A stretch of 38,749 nt of DNA from Candidatus Omnitrophota bacterium (GCA_016179745.1 JACPCP010000005.1:1-38749); one strand, 5' to 3'; positions 23,199 to 30,964 are shown, counted from the stretch's first letter. Notes: generated by a model from the sequence alone, not told the origin. A program made the numbers and translations.

Positions 23199-25944
23199 GC
23201 CGCTCGTCAAGGTCCTCTCGCTGGCAAGTGCGGTCTTCCTTGCGATTTCCTTCCCTTCTTTTTCTTTTCTGACTCCCTCTTCTTCAATCGCCTTCGCCTG
23301 GCCCTGGTCTTCCGGCTCTGACGAAGATCCTGAAGGTTTTGGCGATGCAGATTCCCCGGACGCCTTTAATGACTCACAATACGCAGAACTCGACAACGAA
23401 CTGCAGGAATGGGAATCCTCGGGTGAACCCGATTATCCGACTGAAGATTTCGGCGATCTGGATTCCCCTGAGGGAAATAGTTCCTCTTACAGTCCTTCTT
23501 ACGGAACCGCCAGTAACTTTTCAAGTGGTCCAACCTCTGCTGCTTACCAAGGCGGGGGGGCTCTCTCCCTTTCTCAGGGAACCCTTCTTGACACCGGTTA
23601 TGACGGCGACTATTTCGATGCGACAGGAAATGTCAGCTACTTTGTCGGCACGCAGGCTCAAGGAACAGGCCAGGCCTCGTTGGGGCTCTCGGGCGCAAAT
23701 TTAGGTCTTCAGGCTAATTTTCTTGCGGGGGCTCAGACGTCCGCAAGTTTTCACAGCACTCTCCACCTTGGACTTTTCGACATCGAGACTCAAATCACCG
23801 GCTCTCTTACCACCGGATACAACGCCTCATTCAATGCTTCTCTTCAGCTGGGCGGTGACGGCATTACTTTCACTCAGGGAAGTTCCGTAGCCACCGGCTA
23901 CGGGCCAGGCTATCAAGCGCAAGTCAACATTAAACCCGGACCTATTTTACATAATATCGCTGATGCGATCGGAGGGATAACCGGGGCGGTGATTAATGGT
24001 TTGGGGAGTCTCTACCAATGGGCAACGGGCTCAGGCCCTCCGGTTCTCCATAACATCCCAACGAATACACCCCTCTTCGGCGGACAAAACTCACCGGATT
24101 ACTCAGCCTATTCGAGTTCGTTTAATCCAATGTATGCCGGAGAATTGGGCAAGCCCACCGGCAATCCCACTCCTCCGCCCAAGCCCGTCCCTCAAGGCCC
24201 TCAATTCTCCAGTGCCATGACTCAGAACTTGCCACCGGGAGTGATTGTGGGATGGACCCCTGAAACAGGAGTCGCCGTTTATGACCACCAAACCGGCGTC
24301 ACTCATACCGGATTGCCGGACAATTTATCGTTCGGTGACGTCGCCAAACTCATTCATGCGTGGAGGGAAGGTTTTACGGGCTGGAGCGGAGGAGGTGCGG
24401 GACCCGGCGGCGGACCAGGCAGCGGTCCCGCCGGCGGAGGCACCGGCGGCACAGGTGGCGGAAAGGGTCAGACAGGCGGCGGCAAAGGCAGCAGCAAAGA
24501 TGACGACGACAAGGGCGGGGACAAAGGTGGAGATAAGGGAGGCGACAAGGAAGGCGAAGGAGAGGGTGAAGGCGAAACAACGACCGAACCTTCTGAACCG
24601 TCCGCTGAGCCCTCTGAACCCTCGGGTCCTTCCGAACCTTCAACCGAGGAGATGGAGGTTGTCGAGGCCGAGGCGATGGCACCGACTTCGGGCGCAGACT
24701 GGGATTTTCTTCCCGACTTTGATCCGTCTTCAAGCAACCTCACCTTCATTGGCTCGGAGTATGCCGATGCCATGAGTAACCTTCTTAACCGTGCGGAAGA
24801 GTTTCTCCCGCCAGAGTCTATGGTCTTTGACCCCCAACGGGGTGACACCTTCTATAAGGTAGGTGGAGAAATGCTGACGAGCTTCGATTATACGGTGAAG
24901 GCGCTTGAAAAAGGAATGTCCGATGCGGCCTCCGAAGCGGGCGGGAAGGTTGCGATTGCGCGGACTTATATTGACGTTGCCGAGAAAAATCTAAAACAGG
25001 ATCAGGCGGAGCTTGAGCGGGTGAAGATAGAAAATCCCGAGCGCATCGGAGAGATCCAACGAAATATCGCCCACGACGAAAAAAGTCTTCAGGAGGCAAA
25101 GGCTCAGCATTCCGAGGCTATGAGCGAGATCCGGACCTTTGAGGCGGCGCTCGACCAACAAGTCCAACAGGGAGGGTTTGATTCCTATCAAGACTACAAA
25201 ACGAAAACTTCGGCCTCCGGCCCAACCCAGCAAGTCGGAACAAAGGCACCCGAAGGGGACGAGAAAAAGACCGCGCAGGCGGAACCGTCCGATACCTCAA
25301 CCACCGACTCTAATTTAACGGAGCCGGCTTCGGAACTGGCGTCCGGATTAGATGTAGACACCAACTATTGGGCCATAACAAGCGGAGTAGGGGGGTCACT
25401 TTCAGTAGGTAGCGGCTCGAACAATGTTAATTTAGCTCAGCAGCTTGGGTACGCTCAACTGCTTGATGCATCTTCCTCAACCCATCCTGTTGACAGCCTA
25501 GGGTTCGAAGTCGGTCTTGGAGCTCAGTACTGGGTCAATCCACAGGTCTCTGTCGGTTTTGAGATGTCAGCCCTTTTCGATTCCGATGCACCGGATGGTC
25601 AAAGCATGGGTTCAAGCGCCGAGGATAAGCCGTGGGAGTGGGCTTCAGGGGGCAGCTTTCAATTCACGGTTGCTCCTGAGCCAGTACCAATCTCCACAGG
25701 TTTAAAAGGGAAGTTAAAAACCGCGTTGAGCCAGGACGTGAAGCGCGACGCCACTCGGGCTCTGGAGCGGACCGCATCCCCGGCACCACAGGATAAACCC
25801 CTCCAATTCGACGGCTTCCTGGGAAGGCAGTTTCAAAATTCTGCCCTGTCGACACAGCTCTTCCAGGATACCAGCTTCAGCCAGGGGACATCGGGCGCAA
25901 GTCAGGCTTCCCACTCCAGCTCAGGTTCTGGTGGGGACTGTTAA
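23188..25944 (+). CDS. Large exported low-complexity protein with the FDG C-terminal motif
   Basis: I do not recognise a family. The 918-residue product has a signal peptide (about 1-37, ending SSIAFA). Then come an acidic Asp/Pro/Ser stretch (to about 110), a Gly/Ser/Gln-rich beta-like region (about 115-250), and an amphipathic segment (NIADAIGGITGAVINGLG near 255). These are followed by a proline-rich linker, a Gly/Lys/Asp block (about 400-458), a Glu/Pro/Ser block (about 462-490) and a coiled coil (about 565-660). Alternating strands reminiscent of an outer-membrane barrel occur near 725-830 (LGFEVGLGAQYWVNPQVSVG). The end, PLQFDGFLGRQFQN with TQLFQDTSFSQG, a serine run and final DC, matches the 21393 gene. 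A structural surface or matrix role is inferred. Confidence 0.85.
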   Translation: MKRKPLVKVLSLASAVFLAISFPSFSFLTPSSSIAFAWPWSSGSDEDPEGFGDADSPDAFNDSQYAELDNELQEWESSGEPDYPTEDFGDLDSPEGNSSSYSPSYGTASNFSSGPTSAAYQGGGALSLSQGTLLDTGYDGDYFDATGNVSYFVGTQAQGTGQASLGLSGANLGLQANFLAGAQTSASFHSTLHLGLFDIETQITGSLTTGYNASFNASLQLGGDGITFTQGSSVATGYGPGYQAQVNIKPGPILHNIADAIGGITGAVINGLGSLYQWATGSGPPVLHNIPTNTPLFGGQNSPDYSAYSSSFNPMYAGELGKPTGNPTPPPKPVPQGPQFSSAMTQNLPPGVIVGWTPETGVAVYDHQTGVTHTGLPDNLSFGDVAKLIHAWREGFTGWSGGGAGPGGGPGSGPAGGGTGGTGGGKGQTGGGKGSSKDDDDKGGDKGGDKGGDKEGEGEGEGETTTEPSEPSAEPSEPSGPSEPSTEEMEVVEAEAMAPTSGADWDFLPDFDPSSSNLTFIGSEYADAMSNLLNRAEEFLPPESMVFDPQRGDTFYKVGGEMLTSFDYTVKALEKGMSDAASEAGGKVAIARTYIDVAEKNLKQDQAELERVKIENPERIGEIQRNIAHDEKSLQEAKAQHSEAMSEIRTFEAALDQQVQQGGFDSYQDYKTKTSASGPTQQVGTKAPEGDEKKTAQAEPSDTSTTDSNLTEPASELASGLDVDTNYWAITSGVGGSLSVGSGSNNVNLAQQLGYAQLLDASSSTHPVDSLGFEVGLGAQYWVNPQVSVGFEMSALFDSDAPDGQSMGSSAEDKPWEWASGGSFQFTVAPEPVPISTGLKGKLKTALSQDVKRDATRALERTASPAPQDKPLQFDGFLGRQFQNSALSTQLFQDTSFSQGTSGASQASHSSSGSGGDC

Positions 25945-25960
25945 CAAGTTCAAGCTTCGC

Positions 25961-26032
25961 AAAAAAAGGGGACAGGAAAAAAGAGGAAGTCACTTTTCTC
26001 CTTTTTGCCTGTCCCTTTTTGGGGACAGTCCC
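25961..26032. repeat. Palindromic GGGGACAGG-type repeat after the riboswitch operon
   Basis: AAAAAAAGGGGACAGG (from 25961) is matched inverted by CCTGTCCCTTTTT (ending 26020) across an AAAAAAGAGGAAG/CTCCTTTTT stem. A GGGGACAGTCCC palindrome follows. The strong stem followed by T runs would also terminate the upstream operon. Its family members are at 9405-9466 and 17731-17770. Confidence 0.8.
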
Positions 26033-26047
26033 TCAAACCCTCAAACC

Positions 26048-26725
26048 TCAAACCTTCTCCCCTTTTAAAATTTCCGGCACGGGGCGGGTGTCGATCCGGA
26101 GGCCGCCGTCGTGTTCGATCTTGATCGTGTAAATAGTGCCCGGCAGAAACATCGACCCCGGGGCCTCAATTTGCGCATTTTTGATTCCGGACCGCTCTCT
26201 CGCCCTGGGATCGAGGGCGTAATTCCAAAATTCCTCCCAGAGCTTCTGTTCAAATTCACTTTTGATGCCGGGCACTTTGTAGCCGGCCGGGATCGTGTTG
26301 GCCTCCGTGATCGGAAACACTTGTGTCTTCGTCTCATCCAACACAAAGGCCTTTAGGAAGAGGTAAGCGCTTTTTCCCCGGAGGCTGTCGCCCGCTTCCA
26401 CGAGGCGGTCCTGAAATCGGATCACGAGAGACTGAAACTGGATGATGTTGCCCTGAAAGGTAAAGTAGCGGGGTTCGAGCGGTTTTCCTTCGGCGTCGTA
26501 TTCGAGGAATTTGATGGTGGTCTCAATCTTCTTCGTCTCTTCATTAAAGCGGCTCTGGGTCACAAGCACCTCGGCCACCCTTGAATCCGAGGAAAGCCTC
26601 GTGATCACTCCCTTGAGAATCTGGTTTTCCTCAATCCGTTTGGCAATCCAATAGATCCCCTGACCCACAATGAAAAGAATGGCGGCGACCAGAATCAGAT
26701 TGAGAATCCGGATGAGTCCCTTCAT
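26048..26725 (-). CDS. Hypothetical membrane-anchored protein
   Basis: I do not recognise this 225-residue protein. Residues 5-28 (IRILNLILVAAILFIVGQGIYWI) form an N-terminal membrane anchor. The rest is predicted to face the outside: a beta-rich domain (RVAEVLVTQSRFNEETKKIETTIKF, then FTFQGNIIQFQSLVIRFQDRL) and a C-terminal part with FEQKLWEEFWNYALDP and MFLPGTIYTIKIEHDGG. ATG 26725 overlaps the stop of the alcohol dehydrogenase gene by 4 bp, so the two are co-expressed with the LsrF-like aldolase. Confidence 0.75.
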   Translation of the reverse strand: MKGLIRILNLILVAAILFIVGQGIYWIAKRIEENQILKGVITRLSSDSRVAEVLVTQSRFNEETKKIETTIKFLEYDAEGKPLEPRYFTFQGNIIQFQSLVIRFQDRLVEAGDSLRGKSAYLFLKAFVLDETKTQVFPITEANTIPAGYKVPGIKSEFEQKLWEEFWNYALDPRARERSGIKNAQIEAPGSMFLPGTIYTIKIEHDGGLRIDTRPVPEILKGEKV

Positions 26726-27714
26726 TGGGAAAGGGCCGAGGGGCGTAAAATAACCTTGAGAGACGTGCCGGCGCCCGAAGCCAGATGGAAACCTTCCTGG
26801 ATATTTTCAAAAGGAAGGCGATGGGTAATCAAATCTTCGACATCCATTTTGCGGTCCCGAAGAAGCGCCAGGGATTCTGCCAAGTCCCGGGGTGCGGCGC
26901 CGTAGGAAGAAGTGACCGTGACCTCGTTTCTCCAAAAATCAAGGGTCGGGATTTCAACGTTCACGGAAGGAATGGCGAAGAGAAGCACCACCCCTTTCCT
27001 CGCCACGCACTCAAAGGCCTGCTTCACCGCTTCCAAGGCGCCTGCACAGACAATCACCCGATCTGCTTCCAGGCGGAGCGGCTGTCTTGCGTCCAAGACC
27101 TCGTCAGCCCCCGACTCCTTCGCCTTTTGGCGCCGAAAGGGGTCGAGGTCCGTGGCAAGGACCCGGGCGCCCATCAGCTTGGCGACACGAATATTCAGAA
27201 GGCCCGAGATGCCGCTTCCCAGAATTAAGACCGTCTGCCCCGCCTTGACGTTGATCACCCTCTGAGCTCTCAAGGCACAAGCCAAGGGCTCAATCAGGGT
27301 CCCGGCTTCGTAGGAAATCCCTTCGGGCAGGACGTAAGTCCCCTTCTCCACGTTCAACCGGGGGACCCTCACAAATTCACTGTAGCCTCCCGGGTCGTAA
27401 TTGCCCTGGTGGAGGGTTTCACAGGCGGTGTGATTTCCTTCCAGACAGAATTTGCAGTGGTCGCAGGGAACATGATGGCTGACAAAGACCCGCTGGCCGA
27501 TTTTGTATTTCGGTGATTTCGACTCGGCAATTTCACCGGTCATTTCGTGGCCGAGAACCCGGGGGGCCTTTTTGATTCGATACCACTCCATCAAGTCCGT
27601 GCCGCAAATTCCGGAGGCCCTGACCTTGACAAGAAGTTCCCCTTCGCCGATCTCGGGACGGCGCCTCTCTTCAAGGCGGATATCGTTATTCTTATAGTAA
27701 ACGGCCACTTTCAT
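26722..27714 (-). CDS. Zinc-dependent medium-chain alcohol/polyol dehydrogenase
   Basis: This is an NAD(P)-dependent MDR enzyme of 330 residues. Catalytic zinc ligands are seen at Cys37 (GICGTD) and His56-Glu57 (GHEMTGEI). The structural zinc cysteines are 84, 87, 90 and 98 (CDHCKFC...C). The Rossmann glycine motif is ILGSGISGLLNIRVAKLMGA, and an acidic residue follows in ATDLD, favouring NAD. It resembles sorbitol or threonine dehydrogenases, but the substrate cannot be told. The gene lies 25 bp after the LsrF-like aldolase, suggesting that the pair handles one sugar-derived intermediate. Confidence 0.9.
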   Translation of the reverse strand: MKVAVYYKNNDIRLEERRRPEIGEGELLVKVRASGICGTDLMEWYRIKKAPRVLGHEMTGEIAESKSPKYKIGQRVFVSHHVPCDHCKFCLEGNHTACETLHQGNYDPGGYSEFVRVPRLNVEKGTYVLPEGISYEAGTLIEPLACALRAQRVINVKAGQTVLILGSGISGLLNIRVAKLMGARVLATDLDPFRRQKAKESGADEVLDARQPLRLEADRVIVCAGALEAVKQAFECVARKGVVLLFAIPSVNVEIPTLDFWRNEVTVTSSYGAAPRDLAESLALLRDRKMDVEDLITHRLPFENIQEGFHLASGAGTSLKVILRPSALSQ

Positions 27715-27739
27715 GGAGGGGTCCCCCGCAGGGAAGGCT

Positions 27740-28540
27740 TCAGGCCCGGGAGCCGGAAAGTTGCTTGCCGCCTTCGTAGATTTGAAGGGCCCGTTCGACG
27801 GAAGCCTCTTCGTGGACGATCGCCCTCACGGCTTGAATCATCCGAATAGGATCCTCGGACTGGAAGACATTTCTCCCCATATCAACGCCGGCCGCACCGG
27901 CCTTCACTGCATTGAACGACATCTCGAGGGCCTCTTTCTCTTTGATCTTCTTGCCGCCGGCAATGATGACCGGGACTTTTCCACACGCCTCCACCACCTT
28001 TTGGAAATCTTCGCAGTAGTAGGTTTTAACCATATGAGCGCCGATTTCAACGCAGATTCTCGAGGCGAGCGCCAGGTAGCGGGCGTCCCGTGTCAACTCC
28101 TTCCCTACGGCCGTCACGGCCAGGACCGGGATGCCATACGCTTCTCCTTCATTCACGATCTTTGCCAGGTTCGCAATCGACTCTTTCTCATACTCGCCGC
28201 CGACATAAACAGAGCAGGTCATTGCAGAGGCGTTGATTCGAATAGCGTCCTCAATCGAGGTTGTGATGACCTCATTGGAGAGCTCTTTCAAAATACTCTG
28301 CCCTCCCGACACCCTCAGAACGACCGGCTTCGTCATCTGAGGCTGAATCCAGTTCCTCAACGCCCCCCGGGTAATCATCAGGGCATCGGCGTAGGGAAGC
28401 AGCGGATTCACCGTCTTTCCCAGATTCTCCAAGCCGGTGGTCGGCCCCTGAAAATAACCGTGGTCGACAGCCAGCATCACACAACGCCCCGTCTTCGGAT
28501 TCACAATCCTCGAAAGTCGATTCATCATCCCCCAATCCAT
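27740..28540 (-). CDS. lsrF: LsrF/DhnA-type class I aldolase or thiolase
   Basis: The product of 266 residues closely follows E. coli LsrF, which transfers the acetyl group of phospho-AI-2 product to CoA. Matching blocks are SRIVNPKTGRCVMLAVDHGY, FQGPTTGLENL, LSNEVITTSIEDAIRINA and GVDMGRNVFQSEDP. The Schiff-base lysine is Lys172 in AHMVKTYY. No lsrK, lsrR, lsrG or transporter genes are beside it. It may therefore act on another sugar phosphate, as related DhnA-type aldolases do. AAAGGAGG precedes ATG 28540. Family is certain; the substrate is not. Confidence 0.85.
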   Translation of the reverse strand: MDWGMMNRLSRIVNPKTGRCVMLAVDHGYFQGPTTGLENLGKTVNPLLPYADALMITRGALRNWIQPQMTKPVVLRVSGGQSILKELSNEVITTSIEDAIRINASAMTCSVYVGGEYEKESIANLAKIVNEGEAYGIPVLAVTAVGKELTRDARYLALASRICVEIGAHMVKTYYCEDFQKVVEACGKVPVIIAGGKKIKEKEALEMSFNAVKAGAAGVDMGRNVFQSEDPIRMIQAVRAIVHEEASVERALQIYEGGKQLSGSRA

Positions 28541-28590
28541 AACAAATCCTCCTTTGCTATTTTAACCGGACGGCGTCCCGTCGGGACGCA

Positions 28591-28632
28591 TTTCTGCGAA
28601 GCCCCGCCGCCTTTCGGCGGGGCGAAGCAGAA
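28591..28632. repeat. Strong GC hairpin downstream of tRNA-Arg
   Basis: TTCTGC, then AAGCCCCGCC, is mirrored by GGCGGGGC, GAA, GCAGAA around a GCCTTTC loop. There is no T tract on either side, so it is more likely an intergenic repeat or an mRNA-stabilising structure than a standard terminator. Confidence 0.6.
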
Positions 28633-28633
28633 C

Positions 28634-28705
28634 GCGCCCGAGAGGACTCGAACCTCCAACCCCAGGCTCCGGAGGCCTGTGCTCTGTCCGTTGAGCTACG
28701 GGCGC
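28634..28705 (-). tRNA. tRNA-Arg (anticodon CCG)
   Basis: The 72-nt cloverleaf on the minus strand is complete. It has the acceptor GCGCCCG/CGGGCGC, D arm GCTC/GAGC, anticodon stem CAGGC/GCCTG with loop CTCCGGA (anticodon CCG, reads CGG), and T arm GGAGG-TTCGAGT-CCTCT with one G-U pair. The 3' CCA is not encoded. Its 5' end touches the first copy of a ~104-bp repeat. Confidence 0.96.
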
Positions 28706-28803
28706 ACGTCTCTCTATAATTCACTACCTCTCGTAATTCGTGTGAGGGACTTTTCTACGCAATCCCCTCAACCTAGCAGCCCCGTCGAAGACGGGGCGGG
28801 CGC
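28701..28803. repeat. ~104-bp dispersed repeat, copy 1
   Basis: The copy begins GGCGCACGTCTC and ends with CCTAGCAGCCCCGTC-GAA-GACGGGGCGGGCGC, a GC hairpin. It shares the inner phrases ATAATTC, TTCGTGTGAGG and ACGCA-TCCCCT with copy 3. The first bases overlap the tRNA-Arg acceptor stem. No coding sequence is seen in it. Confidence 0.75.
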
Positions 28804-28843
28804 AGAATACAATGCACCCTCCCGGCATCTTTTCGCCGGGGCG

Positions 28844-28947
28844 GGCGCACGTCTCATGATATTAAACCACCTCTCACCCTGCGTGAGAGGAACTTCAACT
28901 GCCCACTCCCCTTGACCTAGCAGTCCCGCCGCAGGCGGGGCGGGCGC
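28844..28947. repeat. ~104-bp dispersed repeat, copy 2
   Basis: Same boundaries (GGCGCACGTCTC ... CCTAGCAGTCCCGCC-GCA-GGCGGGGCGGGCGC), 40 bp after copy 1. The middle is more divergent, with GCGTGAGAGGAAC in place of TTCGTGTGAGGGAC. The 28541-28957 gap otherwise holds only the tRNA, the GC hairpin and short GC stems. Confidence 0.75.
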
Positions 28948-28957
28948 AAAAATTTTA

Positions 28958-30241
28958 CTACAAATCCTCCACGAACGACTGCAGTTCCCCCAACCAGCGC
29001 TTGAAGACATTCCCTTCTGAAGACTCCTGGGAGGGCGCCGGGGCCAAGCCCGAGAAATCCTCCAAATTCCGAAGATCACTCGCCGGATAATAGTAGCGCA
29101 AAATATCTTTATAGCGGTAGCCAATCTCGGCCAGGTGCTTGGCGCCGAATTGGCACATCCCGACGCCGTGCCCCCACCCCCCTCCCTCGAAAACAAAATC
29201 GTCCCCCGCCCGTTGGATCCTCACCCGGGTGCTCCGCATCCGGTCACTGCCCACGGCCAGGCGAAACTCATTGGCCATCAATTTGAGCGACCCCCCGGCG
29301 TGTTCAATCACGAAAAACCGGGGACGGCCCGAGGAATCCGGTTTTTCCGACCGGATTTCCTTGATTCCGTTCACCCGATGCCCTTTTTGGGCCAAACGAT
29401 TTTGAATTTCCGCCGCCGTGAAACGATTCTCCCATCGATAATGTTTGGAGGCCCGGCAAAAGGGGCACTCCACCCCCGCCAGCGAAGGGTGCGGTTCCAC
29501 CCGCCACTCATAGTCGGCCCGGGACGTCCGGCCGGCGCAGGTGGAGTGAAAAAATGCCGGAAAGATTTTTCCCCGGGCGGTCAGAATCTGACCCCGGGTC
29601 TTCTCGACCGCCAGGCTCGAGCGGGATTTTTCGATCGTCTTGCCGCCGTAAACCTGGCTTCCCACATCCGAACCGAGCGTGAAAGGAAAATCCTTGTTCT
29701 CAATGTTTTCAAAAATAGCGTAAGTCCGGGAGGCGACGGCCTGCGCCTTCAGGGCCTCCTCCGGCCAGTCGGGATTCGACTCCCAGGGCAAAACCCCCTT
29801 GAGATAGTCCTCCACGTCGATTTCGTTGACCACCGTAAGGCTCCCCGCCGGGTTTTTTAAAATCTCGACGGCGTTGCGGTATCTCTTTTTGCCGACTTGG
29901 ATCTCCCTCTGCTTCGCAGTCACCCGAATTCCGGATACCGGATAAACGGCCGACCCGACCTGAATCCCGGTAGGGGTCATTCGGACAGCGGTCACCGGCA
30001 GGCGGCCCCCTTCCTCCAACACCCGGTCCGACGCCAGGTCCTCAATCCGATACCCGCCGTCCGCTCCAATCTCCACGCTGGATTTTTCATAAAAAAGCGC
30101 CACCCGCAAAAGCCGGACCTCGGAAGGGCCCCGGGGAATCTCAAGCGAAGTCTTTTTGATTTCGCCCAAGTCCTTTTCCCAGGGCCAAAACGAGACAAAA
30201 AGAAAAAAGATCCACGTCACAGGGAGACTCAGGGAAGACAT
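28958..30241 (-). CDS. SpoIID/LytB-domain protein
   Basis: The 427-residue product has an N-terminal hydrophobic segment (LPVTWIFFLFVSFW). The SpoIID catalytic domain is clear from about residue 125: VVNEIDVEDYLKGVLPWES with the presumed catalytic Glu, ALKAQAVASRTYAIF, FFHSTCAGRTS and GGWGHGVGMCQFGAKHLAE. SpoIID enzymes cut denuded glycan strands of peptidoglycan. In a non-spore-former the likely role is septal or envelope peptidoglycan turnover. A CPFC pair occurs mid-domain. A C-rich stretch precedes ATG 30241, so there is no ribosome site. TACAAT ends 10 nt upstream. Confidence 0.9.
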   Translation of the reverse strand: MSSLSLPVTWIFFLFVSFWPWEKDLGEIKKTSLEIPRGPSEVRLLRVALFYEKSSVEIGADGGYRIEDLASDRVLEEGGRLPVTAVRMTPTGIQVGSAVYPVSGIRVTAKQREIQVGKKRYRNAVEILKNPAGSLTVVNEIDVEDYLKGVLPWESNPDWPEEALKAQAVASRTYAIFENIENKDFPFTLGSDVGSQVYGGKTIEKSRSSLAVEKTRGQILTARGKIFPAFFHSTCAGRTSRADYEWRVEPHPSLAGVECPFCRASKHYRWENRFTAAEIQNRLAQKGHRVNGIKEIRSEKPDSSGRPRFFVIEHAGGSLKLMANEFRLAVGSDRMRSTRVRIQRAGDDFVFEGGGWGHGVGMCQFGAKHLAEIGYRYKDILRYYYPASDLRNLEDFSGLAPAPSQESSEGNVFKRWLGELQSFVEDL

Positions 30242-30251
30242 AAGGGGGGGT

Positions 30252-30257
30252 ATTGTA
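30252..30257 (-). promoter_or_regulatory. -10-like element before the SpoIID-like gene
   Basis: TACAAT on the minus strand ends 10 nt before ATG 30241, and the intervening bases are almost all C. No convincing -35 was found at 16-18 nt. Confidence 0.3.
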
Positions 30258-30271
30258 ACACAGGGTGAAAT

Positions 30272-30820
30272 TTAAAGTTTAGACAAGAAAACCGAGTCGT
30301 GATGCTCGAGGACTTCCTTCGTCTGAGTCAGGGAACAGTGCTGGATCGGGTAGGCGCAAAGGGCAACGGCCTCGAGGGCTTGAATCATTTCGTCAATTTT
30401 TGTTTCATAGGATTGAAATTTCGACCAGTCCCGGCCGTCCAGCCAGGCGAGGTCGGCCGCCCCTCGAAAATGGGTATACCCGAGGGCCATTTTTTCGTCC
30501 ACAAACCGTTTGAGCCGCTGCGTGACTTTCCTCTCTGAAAAGCGTCCCCGCTCCAGATACCACCGCTCCGCAGGCACAATCAAAAGCTGCCCCTTTTCAA
30601 TAAAACGGCTGATGTCGAACGAGCGCTGAAGCGACTCGACCGCCTCCAGGACCCCGACAGCCTGCGACACGACCCAAAAAACGGCCTCTCCGGAACGAAG
30701 CCCTGAAAGCAGAAAAGGGGTCACGATGCGGAAAAAATCCTCCCGTCCCTTGTAAAACTGATAGAAGTGTTTTCCCAGGCGAGGCGGCGCTTCCCTCTCC
30801 AAGGTTGTTGTGATCTGCAT
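30272..30820 (-). CDS. Stand-alone MEDS (DcmR-like sensory) domain protein
   Basis: The 182-residue product is one MEDS domain (PF14417 type). It has HFYQFYKGREDFFRIVTPFL near residue 18, FWVVSQAVGVLEAVESL, WYLERGRFSERKVTQRL and ALCAYPIQHC near the end. Such domains bind an unknown signal and are normally fused to histidine kinases or DNA-binding regulators. Here nothing is fused. A promoter-like pair lies directly upstream with no leader and no ribosome site. It probably works in trans with a regulator elsewhere. Confidence 0.85.
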   Translation of the reverse strand: MQITTTLEREAPPRLGKHFYQFYKGREDFFRIVTPFLLSGLRSGEAVFWVVSQAVGVLEAVESLQRSFDISRFIEKGQLLIVPAERWYLERGRFSERKVTQRLKRFVDEKMALGYTHFRGAADLAWLDGRDWSKFQSYETKIDEMIQALEAVALCAYPIQHCSLTQTKEVLEHHDSVFLSKL

Positions 30821-30829
30821 TTCAAGGAA

Positions 30830-30858
30830 AGCCTAACACCCGTCTCGAGGGGCTTCAA
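30830..30858 (-). promoter_or_regulatory. Promoter giving a leaderless start for the MEDS gene
   Basis: TTGAAG (30858-30853), a 17-nt spacer, then TAGGCT (30835-30830), which ends 9 nt before ATG 30820. Confidence 0.4.
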
Positions 30859-30908
30859 GGAAAGCAGAAAAAATACTTGCGGGACTTACTAAAGGAGGTC
30901 AAAAAGAC

Positions 30909-30964
30909 TACCGCCTCACCGCCGGACCTCTTCCGAAAGGAAGGGAGCCGGCGATGAGGTGGTA
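30909..30964 (-). terminator. Long hairpin, probable terminator of the lipoprotein gene
   Basis: TACCGCCTCACCGCCGG (plus strand, from 30909) pairs with CCGGCGATGAGGTGGTA with only two non-Watson-Crick positions. An inner CTTCC-GAAA-GGAAG stem caps it. On the minus strand the stem is followed by GTCTTTTTG, a usable U tract. The long stem and GAAA loop on the plus strand leave open a structured RNA instead. Confidence 0.5.

Noticed and set aside
24370-24660. Antisense frames over the Gly/Glu/Ser-rich part of the 918-residue gene
   Set aside because: They arise from low-complexity codons in the real gene. The antisense frames have no start signals or motifs.
28701-28947. CRISPR array near the tRNA
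   Set aside because: There are only two copies of about 104 bp with a 40-bp gap and drifted interiors; no short regular repeats and spacers, and no cas genes.
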